Shown: in pieces, positions 12,607 through 23,322 of the stretch
How positions within the stretch are numbered: the first letter of the stretch is position 1
How the letters are laid out: each line of letters begins with the position of its first letter
Assembly: GCF_958979055.1 (NCBI RefSeq)
Contig: NC_084891.1
Span: 30,066,001 to 30,130,000 of the forward strand
From: Alnus glutinosa
Taxonomy: Eukaryota > Streptophyta > Magnoliopsida > Fagales > Betulaceae
DNA length: 64,000 nt
Direction of reading: 5' to 3'
Program-made: the position numbers and the translations under genes
Notes under the pieces: model-generated
The model's database searches: none
Seen by the model: only the letters and a program-made list of their open reading frames with translations
What the model was told of the DNA's origin: nothing

Positions 12607-13748
12607 CCCCTCGTAGATGAATGTGTGTGTATATATATATAGAATTATGATTGGATTGTTTAAGATTCGAGTTAATTTATCTAATTAACTATAATAATAA
12701 AATATTATCATTAATTAATTAATAATTAGTATGAATTTACAAAGAAAAAAAACTACTTCAAAAATTCATGAACAAGTTTAAGTTCATTTGAAAAATAAAT
12801 AAATTCAACTTATCTAGCTAATCAATTCATGTTAAGGATAAAATTAAACGAACCTAACATAAATATTTAATACTCGGCTTAATTACAAGTCTTGGGGTAA
12901 AATTCTATTCTATGTTTGTAGAAAAAAAAAAAAAAAAAAAAAAATCTAAACTTTTTGCCAAAAGAATAAATAAATAAGAACTTTAACAGATACTCAAACA
13001 ACTGTCAGTACCAGAAGCCTCTCTATAGTTTTGGAGTATTGACAAGTATGTTCATTGGTGGCGGTGCACAAAAAAATCAAGGACCTGACTTTTAAACATT
13101 ACATCAAGTCATTCTGAGGTAAGAGAAATAATATGTATTCAATTTTAATTTCTCACCAAGTTAAATACACTATTTAAATTCTTTTTTTTTTTTTTTTTAA
13201 CGAATTCAAGTTTATTTACAAATAATTCAATCAACTTATTCATTTTCCTTATAAAATAAACATCTTTATTATTTATATTTTTTCGTAAATCTATACTAAT
13301 AGTAGTTAGTTACTTAACTATTATTAAGATTACAATTTGATTTAATTAATTAAATTAATTTGTATTTATAAACTTATAATAATTAATATCACCAACACTA
13401 TATTAGTAGTAACTCATATATAATTTTTTTTTTCTCATGAAATGTAGTATTTAGTATAATTTTAAACAATTCAATCTCAAATTTATACTTATGATTTGTA
13501 GTTTATAACCACATTCACTACACACATATTTATATTAAAACTCATAATCACAATGATTCAAGATTTATCTATCACATTAGGCAAAATAAATAAATCATAT
13601 TCATTTTTTTAAATATTTAAGATATTTTCATTACAATTTTTTTTTTTAAAAAATAGTATTATAAAATAATAAAAATGATATTATATTAACTTGTAAGAGT
13701 GAAACCAAATTTATATGAGTTTGTCACGTTGAATAAACAAATTTATAT

Positions 13749-15433
13749 GATGATGCAGGTTGTGACATGAATCATTATTTTCCTTCGTTAAACGAACGGG
13801 TAGGTATGCTTATATACTATTTCACGAGTAGTGATCACAAGTGCTCAACCCCATTCTACTCAAACAAATTCAACTTCTCATTTTGTAGTTTGTACCCTCT
13901 ACCCCCAGCCTCTAGCCTGATACATGGATCACGAAATTAAATTAAATGGCAAAAAAAAAAAATATATTCATTTTATCGTCAAGAATTCGTTTTATTGCAT
14001 TTGAATATAATCTAATCATTATATTTAATAGAATTCGTTAGATTTATGAATATAATCTTAATCATTAAATGACTCATTTTCATTTTAAGTAAATTGATAC
14101 AAATAGATGAATAGAATACATAAGAGGCAAGACGACTCTCTCTAAGAAAATGGGTGCCTCTTCATAGGAGGGGGAAGGCATTGTGAATGGGAAATGATTT
14201 TTGGAGGACCAAAAACCGTCCCCCAACATGCCCTTTTTAATAAATAAAAAAAAAATCAAATATAATAAAAAAAAAAGTATCATTTGATGTGATTTTTTTT
14301 TTTATGAAAAAGGGCTTGCTTTCCCGTCCCCTATATATCGCCTCTCATTGTAAATAGGCTTGGGCAAAGATTTACCAAAAAAATAAATCTTTCCGAAGTT
14401 GTAAGACATATATATGGGGTGATGCCTGTCCAGTGTGAGAAAGTCAAAAAAAGTTGATGATCTAATAACAAAAAAGCCAGTGACCGAAACTTAGAAAACA
14501 GCGCAAGTAATTATAACGGATTTAAAGAAGCTAGGAAAATTCTTTATCGGCTAAATTCCAATCAGCAAGATGTGACTTAGCTCTCAAGTAAGCATGAATT
14601 TACGTGTTCATTATATTTTTTGTATTTTGGTCAGGTAGTGATATTATAATTGGAAAAAAAACAAGAGGGTCACCGTCGGCCGGTTAGTGGGTACGCAATA
14701 GAGACATATATGTTACGTAACAAGGCATTGGCTGGGCTTTGAGTTCGAAGGGGGTCCAAATACACCTGTCTTGGGCCACACTTTTAGTACAGGCAATACT
14801 GTAATTAAAGGGACCACAAGACATCGTGGTCGGGGCCCTTGGGTTGGGGGAGATAATAGTTCATTGTTTGGGGCACAAGAATCTAATCTATTTAGAGGTT
14901 TCAGTAACTTTCTTCATCAAAAAACAAGAATAACTTCGAAGAAAGCAAGGAAGGATATTTCCATTTCTTTTTTTGTTGAAAACATTGTCAAGCCCACAGT
15001 CTGGATTCTAGAAGAAACCAGATTTCATCAGCATTATAGTTTTGCTTAAGACATTGATTTAAAGGGATTGAAATTCCCTGTTATCAGATTCCTTAAATTT
15101 TACAGAAATTCATGCACTAAAAGAGACAACAAGGCTCTGCAGCCCCTGTCTGAACCATAACAGCGAAACAAAATTTGATATGACAACCAATAAAGCAGTT
15201 ATATATATAATCTACAAGACTACAACTGATTATATTTAAACAGCCATATGCCTTAACATAGGGAGGTCGAGGTACGTACAGACTCTTTTTGATAAGTAAA
15301 TCAATCTCGAGGAGCACAACTCAAACATACATTGAGTTTACAAGAGAGATTCAAATTGTTCGAATCATTTATTAAGCCAAATTGTCCTCTTAACAAAACC
15401 TACCCTTACTTGGGAAGTTAAAACCACCTCTTT
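13749..15433. other. 3' flank of CCR-like copy B, no gene
   Basis: Counterpart of 5027-6718, with the same MITE-like stretch and the same ATG-less open frame (14771-15049). Nothing here is called as a gene. Confidence 0.55.
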
Positions 15434-18099
15434 TCAATCCAAGAGCCTGGCCTCACGATAACTTTCGACAGAATCAATGAGAGTTTCCTTCAATGGCCGG
15501 TAGCTCCAACCTAAACTTTGCAATTTCTCGGAACTCAACCTGACACCTTCTTCCTGCACTTCGATAAAGCTGCCAATGCAACCAGTATATATGCGTTATA
15601 TACAGGACTAGAAAATAAAAGTTACTAAGGATGATACTTAGTTCCTTGTTTTCCCATTTACATGACCACATTGATCAATCAATAGATATCAAGTTGAAAA
15701 TATCCCCTTAGTTAAATAAATAGCTTAAAGAGAAGCTTACTTCTTAGGATAGTTATAGTGGGGGTATATACTCTTAAGCATGTCCACCAGACCCTTTTCC
15801 GTGGTAGTGTGTGCTGTGCATATGTATCTTGCTTCAGCCTCAGGCTTCTCATATACGAGGATCAGTGCCTCAGCTACATCACGTACGTCAACGATCGGTC
15901 GGACCTTGTTTTCTACTGATTCATACCCTTCTGCTTGAAAGCAATTGATAAGATAGTAAAAATTTAGAGAATTGTAGCCCCTTCCTTGCAACTTAACAGA
16001 AACTGCGTTTAGGAAACTCTCTCAAATACATTAATCATTAGCAACTGCAACCTAACAAAAAGGTACCACTACAGCCACTTGCTGAAAAACTAAGGAACAG
16101 TGAGAACGATGTGGTGCAGAAAAAAGAAAAGTATATTCAAGCATTCTGGACTTAATCCTAAATTGTGTATATGATTTTTCAAAGCATGAAACTTTAACTC
16201 GAGATGCTAATAGTCATCCTCATTGGCACACACAGAGAGTGAAAAACACATTAACACCTTTAGATACAATTACAAAAGGTCTTCTGTGACAAAAAGATTA
16301 CTATTAATAAACATAACATTTAAAAAAAAAAAAAATTGGAATTATACAATACAGATATATATGTCACAGGTAAGTACCTTTCAGAAGTCTAATGAGAACT
16401 AAGCTACTTGCATTCACTGTAGGCTGCAGAATTGGCCCCAAAACAAGTGTAGGGCATACAGTTACTACATCAAGCCCGTTTCTTTTAGCAAACTCCAGTG
16501 CCTGACTTTCTGCTTCTGTTTTAGAAAGACAATACCAGTTCTGGTAGAAAGGCATAATTATACATTCAGAGTACACATAGAAAGATTTGGACAATTGTTA
16601 TGCAACAGATATCAATAAAAATGTATTGGAACAATGCAGTGTATAAAATAGAGCTATGAGCTAAACACAATTGCATTTTCTGATTGGTTACCTTAGTAGT
16701 CCTACAGTATTCCTTATCAGACCAGCATGTTTCGTCCATCACTTGATCTTTGGGCCATGATGGATTCTTGAACACAGCAGCCGAAGAGGACACAACAACA
16801 ACTCGCTTAACTTTTGCTTCAAGGCTTGCTTTAAGCACGTTAAGCGTGCCCTTTACAGCAGGTTCAATCACCTCTACCTTCACAAAAGGTATATGAAAAT
16901 ATATAGCTTAGGAAGGTAATATCAGAATGACTACATTGCATTGCATGTTCAATTGTTACAAGTATGTTATTAAGGATGTTTCTTGACAGATTCTATGCCA
17001 ATAAATGCAAAAGTGATGACATAAGGGGAAAAAGAAAAATCAAAGTTAAGTATTCTTGCCTCAGGGTTTGGTACAGTACTAGTTGAAGGAACTGGACTAG
17101 CAACATGGAATACTCCTATGCACCCTTCAACTGCTGAATGTATAGAGTTGTAATCCAATAAGTCTGCCTTCAACAGTCTCAGGTTTTCCGATGCATTCTC
17201 AAAGTTACTCAAATGAGCATACTTTGCATCTCCTGCACAGAATCTCCAAGAAGTTCATCTTAAAGAGCCTTCAAAAAACCATTTAGGTGCAAATCAAAAG
17301 TAATTCTCCTAGATAGGGATAAATTCTAAATTTTTGCTGGATACGAATTTGTTCTAAATATGAAAGTAGTAAATGACATTCAAGGTCATTCCACAGAAAA
17401 TTCTTACTCTGGGTTTTGAGTTGTTCTTGAAGGTGCATCCATTTGATTTTCATAGTTTTTTAAATAAATTGTTAAGGTATTAATTAAATAATTAAATTTG
17501 ATATTTCTTATAAATTTAAGCTTTCGGGATAACTAGTGATTTAGAAATTATGAATTCGAGCATAACTCTACAAGAAGAGTTTAAGCTTACAATCGTGGGG
17601 AGCGTTTTAAAGGATTGATTAAATTATTAAATTTATAATTTCTGATAAGTTTAAGCTTTTGGGACCGCTGTTGTTTTATTTTGCACAAATAGATTAGGTG
17701 GTTGAACTCTATTCGAATTGCAACCGAGTAAAAGACATGCCTTCTTCGTCTTGGAAATGACTTCGCTCTTCACAGATACGCAAGGGACAGTGACAAAGAC
17801 TAAAACTTAAAACAGTATATTACACAAAGAACGGTAATTTTCATTGCAAGATTGATGAAACAGAGAATCTTTAAAATGTCAACGCGTAAAAAGTAAGCAT
17901 CAAATACACAAGATGGTACTAGAATATAGTAGAACGGAAGGCGAGAAAGAAAGAAACAAAGAAAAATGATAGGGTAACTACCGGGTTGTCTAACGGTTGC
18001 GTGGACAAAATAGTTCTTAGAGAGGAGAAGCTTGACGAGCCACGAGGCGACGAACCCTCCGGCACCGGTCACACACACGCTTCCCTTCTGAGCTGCCAT
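15434..18099 (-). CDS. Cinnamoyl-CoA-reductase-like NADPH reductase, copy B
   Basis: Tandem paralogue of the gene at 6719 with the same six-exon structure: 18099-17982, 17232-17060, 16877-16692, 16540-16378, 15930-15741 and 15569-15434. These total 966 nt, 321 residues, with exon lengths identical to copy A. The cofactor motif TGAGGFVAS is at residues 11-19. The catalytic triad is complete: Ser128 in VVSSSAAV, Tyr162 and Lys166 in NWYCLSK. The NWYCLSK motif, not NWYCYGK, places it with CCR-like/SNL6-type reductases rather than the lignin CCR1 group; the substrate cannot be told from sequence. Intron 2 has the same GC donor as copy A. A hAT element sits 224 bp upstream of its ATG, beyond the TATA box, and large transposons follow farther upstream, so its regulation may differ from that of copy A. 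Confidence 0.92.
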
Positions 18100-18322
18100 T
18101 TCCGGAAAGTCTCCAACTCTCACCCCAATATTCCACACTTTTCTTTCTTTCTCGTCTTTTTATACCAGTAATATATAAGCTTTCAAATATGTTTTTATCC
18201 AAGTGATTTAAAGATTTTTTTTTTTTTTTTTTAATTTTTTAATTCATTTTGTATTATAAATAGTATCTCATTTATAGTTAAAGACAGAAATGGTACTTCC
18301 GTCTAATTTTCTATTCAAAAAT

Positions 18323-19400
18323 TAGGGGTGTAAATCCGGAGCGGGTTCCTGGGTATTGGGTGAAACCCGAGAACCGGCTCCGGGTCCCCGGGCTTTAGGA
18401 TTTAAACACCCGGGCCCGGACCCGGGTATCCAGAGTGTCCGGGTACCCGGTTTTACCCGGATACTTTACCCGGGTATCCGGGTAAAACCGGGTATCCGGT
18501 CCGGGTTGTATATTAAAAATTGTTTTAAAGATCAGAATCTTAGTTCTAAAGAAGCAGCAGATCGAAGGAACCTTTGAGCATCATCAATGTAGCCATGTTT
18601 GAGCAGCCTCTTCTGAAATTAACCTTGGTTGATATTCTTGAAGCCAACGACAATTTCGGCAAGACAAACATAACTGGAGATGGAGGTTTTGGAACTGTAT
18701 TCTGGCCTAATGGAAAAAACAGTTGCAGTTAAGAAGCTATGCGAAGCTAAAACACAGGGTCACCAAGAATTTATTGCTGAAATGGAAACTTTGGAAAAGG
18801 TAAAGCACCAAAATCTAGTCCCATTGCTTGGGTACTGCTCTTTCGACGAGGAGAACCTCCTTGTGTATGAATATATGGTCAATGGGAGCTTAGATCTTTT
18901 GCTGAGAAATCGGACAGGGGCCCTTGAAGTCCTTGACTGGGACAAACGGCTCAACATTGCAACTGGTGCTGCACGTGGGCTTCCTTTTCTTCACCAGGGT
19001 TATCAGTCGGATGAAATGGGTTACTCTCAAACGCCTTCCAACCATCAAAGTAAGGAGAATTTTGACAGATTTGTGAGAACGGCGGCTTGCGGGCTTGGGG
19101 GAAAACCAAAAAAGGTAGGGCAACCAAATGTTTGGAAAAAAGACTAAAAGGCCCTTCCTATTTAAGTTCCTAAGCCATGTAATGCAAGGGTAAGGAGGTA
19201 AATTTATTTTTTTTAATTGCTGAAGCTACCCGGATCCGGGTACCCGGGTATATCCGGGATTTTTTGAAATAAATACCCGGCTCCGGCTCCGGGTACCCCG
19301 GGTACCCGGGTTCCAACCGGATTTCCCGGTTTCCCGGAGCCGGGTAATGCCTGGAGCCGGTTTCCTGGCCGGATATATCCGGTCCGGATTTACACCCCTA
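18323..19400 (+). mobile_element. Non-autonomous hAT element carrying a receptor-kinase fragment (Pack-hAT)
   Basis: The termini are perfect inverted repeats TAGGGGTGTAAATCCGG / CCGGATTTACACCCCTA. They are flanked by an 8-bp target-site duplication tcaaaaat (18315-18322 and 19401-19408), the signature of hAT transposons. Copy A has the single unduplicated target near 9602. Both subterminal regions (18340-18510 and 19225-19385) are packed with cccgggta/ccgggtaccc repeats in both orientations, probably transposase-binding arrays. The centre carries a fragment of a leucine-rich-repeat receptor kinase (next entry) and about 150 bp of unidentified sequence (about 19000-19150). No transposase is encoded, so it depends on one supplied in trans. 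Confidence 0.9.
18566..18999 (+). pseudogene. Captured fragment of an EMS1/EXS-like receptor kinase
   Basis: Translation in two frames gives the juxtamembrane and N-lobe of a plant LRR receptor kinase: EPLS..NVAMFEQPLLKLTL then GDGGFGTV (glycine loop), followed in another frame by KTVAVKKL (ATP lysine), EFIAEMETLEKVKHQNLV, GYCSFDEENLLVYEYMVNGS and AARGLPFLH. The wording matches the EMS1/EXCESS MICROSPOROCYTES1 family. A frame change falls around 18690-18715, after the glycine loop, where the usual YKA residues are disturbed and an A run is one longer than expected. The fragment stops before the HRD catalytic loop, so it cannot be an active kinase. It lies inside a hAT element and was evidently acquired from a host gene elsewhere. 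Confidence 0.85.
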
Positions 19401-20634
19401 TCAAAAATTGACAAAAGTCTATATCAATACCTTTAAAAAATTGACACGTGTCATATGCTTAATTAAAAATTAAAAATTAAAAATTAAAAAAAAAAAAAAA
19501 GAGAGAGGTGTTGCTCGAACCACCCTTTAGACAAAATGGAAAAAAAGAAATGTTTAAAGTTTAGCTCTTTGAGGTGGCCAAGGTGGTTTGGACACCCCAA
19601 GCCAAACGGGAGTGGCCTCGAGCCCACCCCTCCTTTTTTTTCATTTTTTTTAAATTAAAGCTTTTATTTTAATTTTTTTATTATTTTTAATTAGACATAT
19701 AACACGCGTCAATTTTTTAGAGAGATGTTTACATAAACTTTCGTCAATTTTTGGATAGAAGGTAGATGAAGGCACATGTCAGTTTGATGTTTTGAATTAA
19801 AATAAATTATTCCAATCTATTATTTTATGAATGGGTTTTTTAATCTAATTTAAAGGGAAAAAAAATATTGTTGTTGCTTTTTTAAATCATTGTCATACAC
19901 GTGATTTTACTAGGAAATACATGAAAATAAAAAAGAAAGACAAAGATAATTAAGGTGATCCGGCTATGACTTACATTTCATTTATACACCGAGACATTTT
20001 TTTGGCTACATTTTTTCTTTACTATTCAATTATATCTAAAATTTTATTTATAGAGAAATAGTCTGAATGTTATACGTCTTTTTTACATCTACATTAACAA
20101 TAATAAATTTAATTTACACAAATAACATTATAATTCTTATTTCTTAAGTGCTTATAACCTTTGTCTCTTAAATTTTTATAACTTTTATCTCAGTAAATTT
20201 TAACTATTTTAGGTCATGTTGCAAAAACTACAAATTGGAGGATTTTTAAGGATCAAGTTATATTTTAACCTTAACTTTGATAGTTTGAATTTCTATGACA
20301 CGGCATTGACCGCCGACCGGGCATAATAGTACAACAGATGCATCCAAATACTCCACAGATGCATTCGGTACCTGTCTAGAACCTTTGGAAGGCAAGTAAA
20401 TAACGGGGTAGCATTGGAATTTTCCCCCTTTTATTCTTTCTTTTTATTTTTTATTTTTGATTTTTATCTTTTTTTTTAAAAAAAAAAGGAAGAAGTAGCC
20501 TCATAGGGCAAGCTCCTAGAAAGTTTTCCATTCTCTCCGCAAAACAATGAATTAAGATCAACAGAAGAGCTTGCTGAGAGTGTCAGGTAGTCCCACTCCA
20601 ATGCTTAAGTCAACTTTTGGATAGAATGTATCTC

Positions 20635-20794
20635 GAGTAATTCTAATAATACATTAAGTGTTCATCAAAAAATAAGGTAGCTTTTAAAATTACCATTTAA
20701 TCAAAATCATCATTTGATCAATCACATGCCCAATGATAATTTTAAAAGCCACCTCATTTTTTTATGGACACTTAATATGCATGTAGAATTATTC
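20635..20794. mobile_element. MITE with gagtaattcta termini (copy B)
   Basis: Copy B counterpart of 11219-11361, with the same inverted arms. It carries a small duplication of aatcatcatttgatcaat not present in copy A. Confidence 0.6.
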
Positions 20795-21051
20795 ATGTAT
20801 CTCAATATATTAATAACAATAATTTCAGATAGAGCATATTTGGATGTCTGCATGTATCTATAGTGGTTTCCCCGAATATAGAGGAGGCCAACTCTCTGAT
20901 CGTGGGTCTCCATGTGGCTGGAATATGGGTCTTCAAGTGTCTCTAAAATGTGGGAGCTCACTTCTTTGGATCATGTTTCTCCACGTTTCAGAACACGAAT
21001 TCCTCTGTATTTGGAACGTGGGCCTCGACGTTTCCGGTACGTCTCCGAGTA

Positions 21052-21432
21052 TCTCATAACCTCAATATCTCCATAGCTTTTCTTGGGTTTCGCCAACCTT
21101 GCTCCCGGATAGGCTTGGGCTTCAAGCTTTGCCAGCTGGACTACAGAGTTGGGCCTTCTTGACTGATAAATGGGCTTAATTAATAGATAAGTCCACCTAT
21201 TAATTGTTGAGGATATTTCCCACCATGTAGTTGTAGGATTTTGGACAACTGTACCTTATCGCCTTATCGCCTTATCGGTAGTGTTTGACATTATTAGTAA
21301 GCTTTTGAAAAAATAATAATAATAATTAGAAAGGTAATACATAAATGTTATATTCAACATTTTTATTCCATTTTATCTTTATTTTTATTCAATCAGCTAT
21401 TTAAGCAACCTTTATTTCAATCAGCTGTACCA
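21052..21432. other. 381-bp block present only in copy B
   Basis: Copies A and B agree up to ccgagta and again from tttatccattatag; B has 381 bp between, A has only ggacg (11632-11636). The block has no terminal repeats or target duplication, so loss from A is more likely than insertion into B. Nothing coding was seen. Confidence 0.7.
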
Positions 21433-21629
21433 TTTATCCATTATAGAAATCTCATGTACTACGTAAAGTAGGACGTTTTTGGTGTTCGATTTTTTTTCAA
21501 AAGCTAATTTAATTTGGTTTTAAAAAATTGGGTTGCGAAACTAAAATAAAGGGACACAAATTTCTTACAAACAAGTCTGTGATAAATTTGCTATAAACAT
21601 ACAAGAGTGGCATGTATTACATAAGAAGG

Positions 21630-21708
21630 AGGAGGGGAGATTCGAACTAGTGACCTCCGCTTCATGAGGCGTGGTCCTCATCTGATTGAGCTACCCCTTG
21701 GGAACACA
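21630..21708 (-). mobile_element. tRNA-derived SINE head (copy B)
   Basis: Counterpart of 11826-11908, better preserved: box A GGTAGCTCAATCAG and box B AGTTCGAATCTCC on the minus strand, with a CAT loop between. There is no acceptor-stem pairing, so it is not a functional tRNA. Confidence 0.6.
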
Positions 21709-22252
21709 TATTTTTTTATTAATACTATTTAAAAAGCGAGTGCTTTTCACATGCTATTAAAACGTGTGTTTTTCACATGCCAAATGGCACACATATCAAT
21801 TTTAAATATAATTTGTATCAAATTTTCTATAAATCAATTTATAAGAAATTTCAGTCAAAAATAAAGGGGTCTTGCTCCAAAATTGTAATTGATTGTTGTT
21901 TTCATCATACACATTTCTTTCATGACTTTTTTTCTTTTTCTTATTTCATTTGGGCCAGTCCTCCTAATTGCTATCCGTGTACTGAGCCAGACTGGGATTA
22001 CAGTGAGCCTCCGGACTCTCCAATGTGGACGTCTCAGCTCTGAACTTGATGCAGCCCATGTTTAAAACGTTTCTAGGTTTTTTATGCGGCCCATGTTTTA
22101 ATGTTTCTAGTTTTTCTTTTTCTTTTTTCTTTTTTTCTTTTTTTCTTTTTCTTTTTTTAATATAATAACTATAGCTTAAACTATTGTAATTATAATTTAT
22201 AAGTCTTGATAGAATCATAAGTATATGTGTTTATGTGTAGATGAAGGGAAAT

Positions 22253-22408
22253 GCTAAAAATCCTCCCCTCATCCCCCCTTTGTCCACCTCTTTTACTTAA
22301 AAAAATTAATTTTAAACAAAAAGGTGTCTCTGATACCTTTTTGCTTACAATTAATTTTTTTATTGTAAATGGAGGATGAAGGGTGGATGAGGGGTGCATG
22401 TGTAGCAC
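22253..22408. mobile_element. MITE with atgctaaaaatcctcccc termini (copy B)
   Basis: Counterpart of 12433-12606 with the same inverted ends and a partly deleted central palindrome. Confidence 0.55.
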
Positions 22409-22726
22409 CCCTCGTAGATGAATGTGTGTGCGTATATATATATAGAATTATGATTGGATTGTTTAAGGTTCGAGTTAATTTATCTAATTAACTATAATAA
22501 TAAAATATTATCATTAATTAATTAATAATTAGTATGAATTTAAAAAGAAAAAAAAAACTACTTGAAAAATTCATGAACAAGTTTAAGTTCATTTGAAAAA
22601 TAAATAAATTCAACTTATCTAGCTAATCAATTCATGTTAAGAATAAAATTAAACGAACCTAACATAATTATTTAATACTCGGCTTAATTACAAGTCTTGG
22701 GGTAAAATTCTATTCTATGTTTGTAG

Positions 22727-22774
<48 letters not shown>

Positions 22775-22905
22775 AAACTTTTTGCCAAAAGAATAAATAA
22801 ATAAGAACTTTAACAGATACTCAAACAACTGTCAGTACCAGAAGCCTCTCTATAGTTTTGGAATATTGACAAGTATTTTCATTGGTGGCGGTGCACAAAA
22901 AAATC

Positions 22906-22955
22906 AAGGACCTGACTTTTTTTTTTTTTTTTTTTTGAAGAAGGACCTGACTTTT
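22906..22955 (-). mobile_element. 20-bp poly(T)+gaag insertion with 15-bp target duplication
   Basis: Copy A reads aaggacctgactttt once, followed by aaacattac. Copy B has this 15-mer twice (22906-22920 and 22941-22955), separated by sixteen T and gaag. This has the form of a target-primed insertion that kept only the poly(A) tail and four bases of its source, in minus orientation. Confidence 0.7.
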
Positions 22956-22967
22956 AAACATTACTTG

Positions 22968-23215
22968 TTCTCCTTTATCTTTTCTATCTCCCCATCCCTT
23001 CTACTGCAGCGACAGAAATTTTTCTAACACCCGCCAAAACTTCATCCTCCTCTTTTTCCCTCTCTCAGCTCATTCACTTCCCTCAAAATATCTAAAATAA
23101 ACCAAAAAAATGCGATCACCTCTCTTCTCTCACTTCGTCCACGGCTAAGACCGGTCTGCAGCGCAACCTCTCTGTATTTCTTGTTCTCCTTTATCTTTTC
23201 TATCTCCCCATCCTC
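22968..23215 (+). repeat. Left inverted-repeat arm of the Harbinger element
   Basis: Positions 22968-23152 are a near-perfect reverse complement of 30140-30326. After the shared part come ctaagaccggtctgcag and a second copy of ttgttctcctttatc, in an order different from the right arm. The arm was therefore rearranged as well as truncated. Confidence 0.8.
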
Positions 23216-23322
23216 TTCCCTCAACCTCTAAACCGAACCCACACCAACAGCCCAAAAAAGCAAGCTAATCTCCCTATCTCTCCTCACTCTCTCTCTCTGT
23301 GGGTGTGAGTGTTGGAGTTTCC

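Larger units (their letters stand above)
5027..13748 (+). repeat. Tandem segmental duplication, copy A
   Basis: A block of about 8.7 kb beginning gatgatgcaggttgtg is repeated directly from 13749 onward. The two copies align over almost their whole length with only scattered substitutions and small indels. The unit holds one CCR-like gene and its flanks. Copy A lacks every large transposon found in copy B and so serves as the empty-site reference. Copy A alone has about 500 bp at 9834-10340, and it lacks the 381-bp block present in B at 21052-21432. The A/B junction at 13748/13749 joins ...aaatttatat directly to gatgatgc with little or no homology. Confidence 0.92.
9481..13748. other. Intergenic half of duplication copy A
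   Basis: AT-rich DNA upstream of the reductase with no supportable gene. It contains two MITE-like inverted repeats and a SINE head, listed separately, plus poly(A)/(T) runs near 9675, 11055, 12928 and 13185. The sequence 13381-13400 is the undisturbed target of the MULE-like element at 30788. The stretch near 9600 is the undisturbed target of the hAT element at 18323. The stretch near 13110 is the undisturbed Harbinger target. Confidence 0.6.
19409..22905. other. Intergenic half of duplication copy B up to the Harbinger insertion
   Basis: AT-rich counterpart of 9600-13080. It includes a poly(A) tract near 19486-19500, a gtggcc/accaccc-rich patch at about 19515-19630, and a long A run at 22734-22770. 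The MITE, SINE and B-only block are listed separately. No gene is supportable. Confidence 0.55.
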
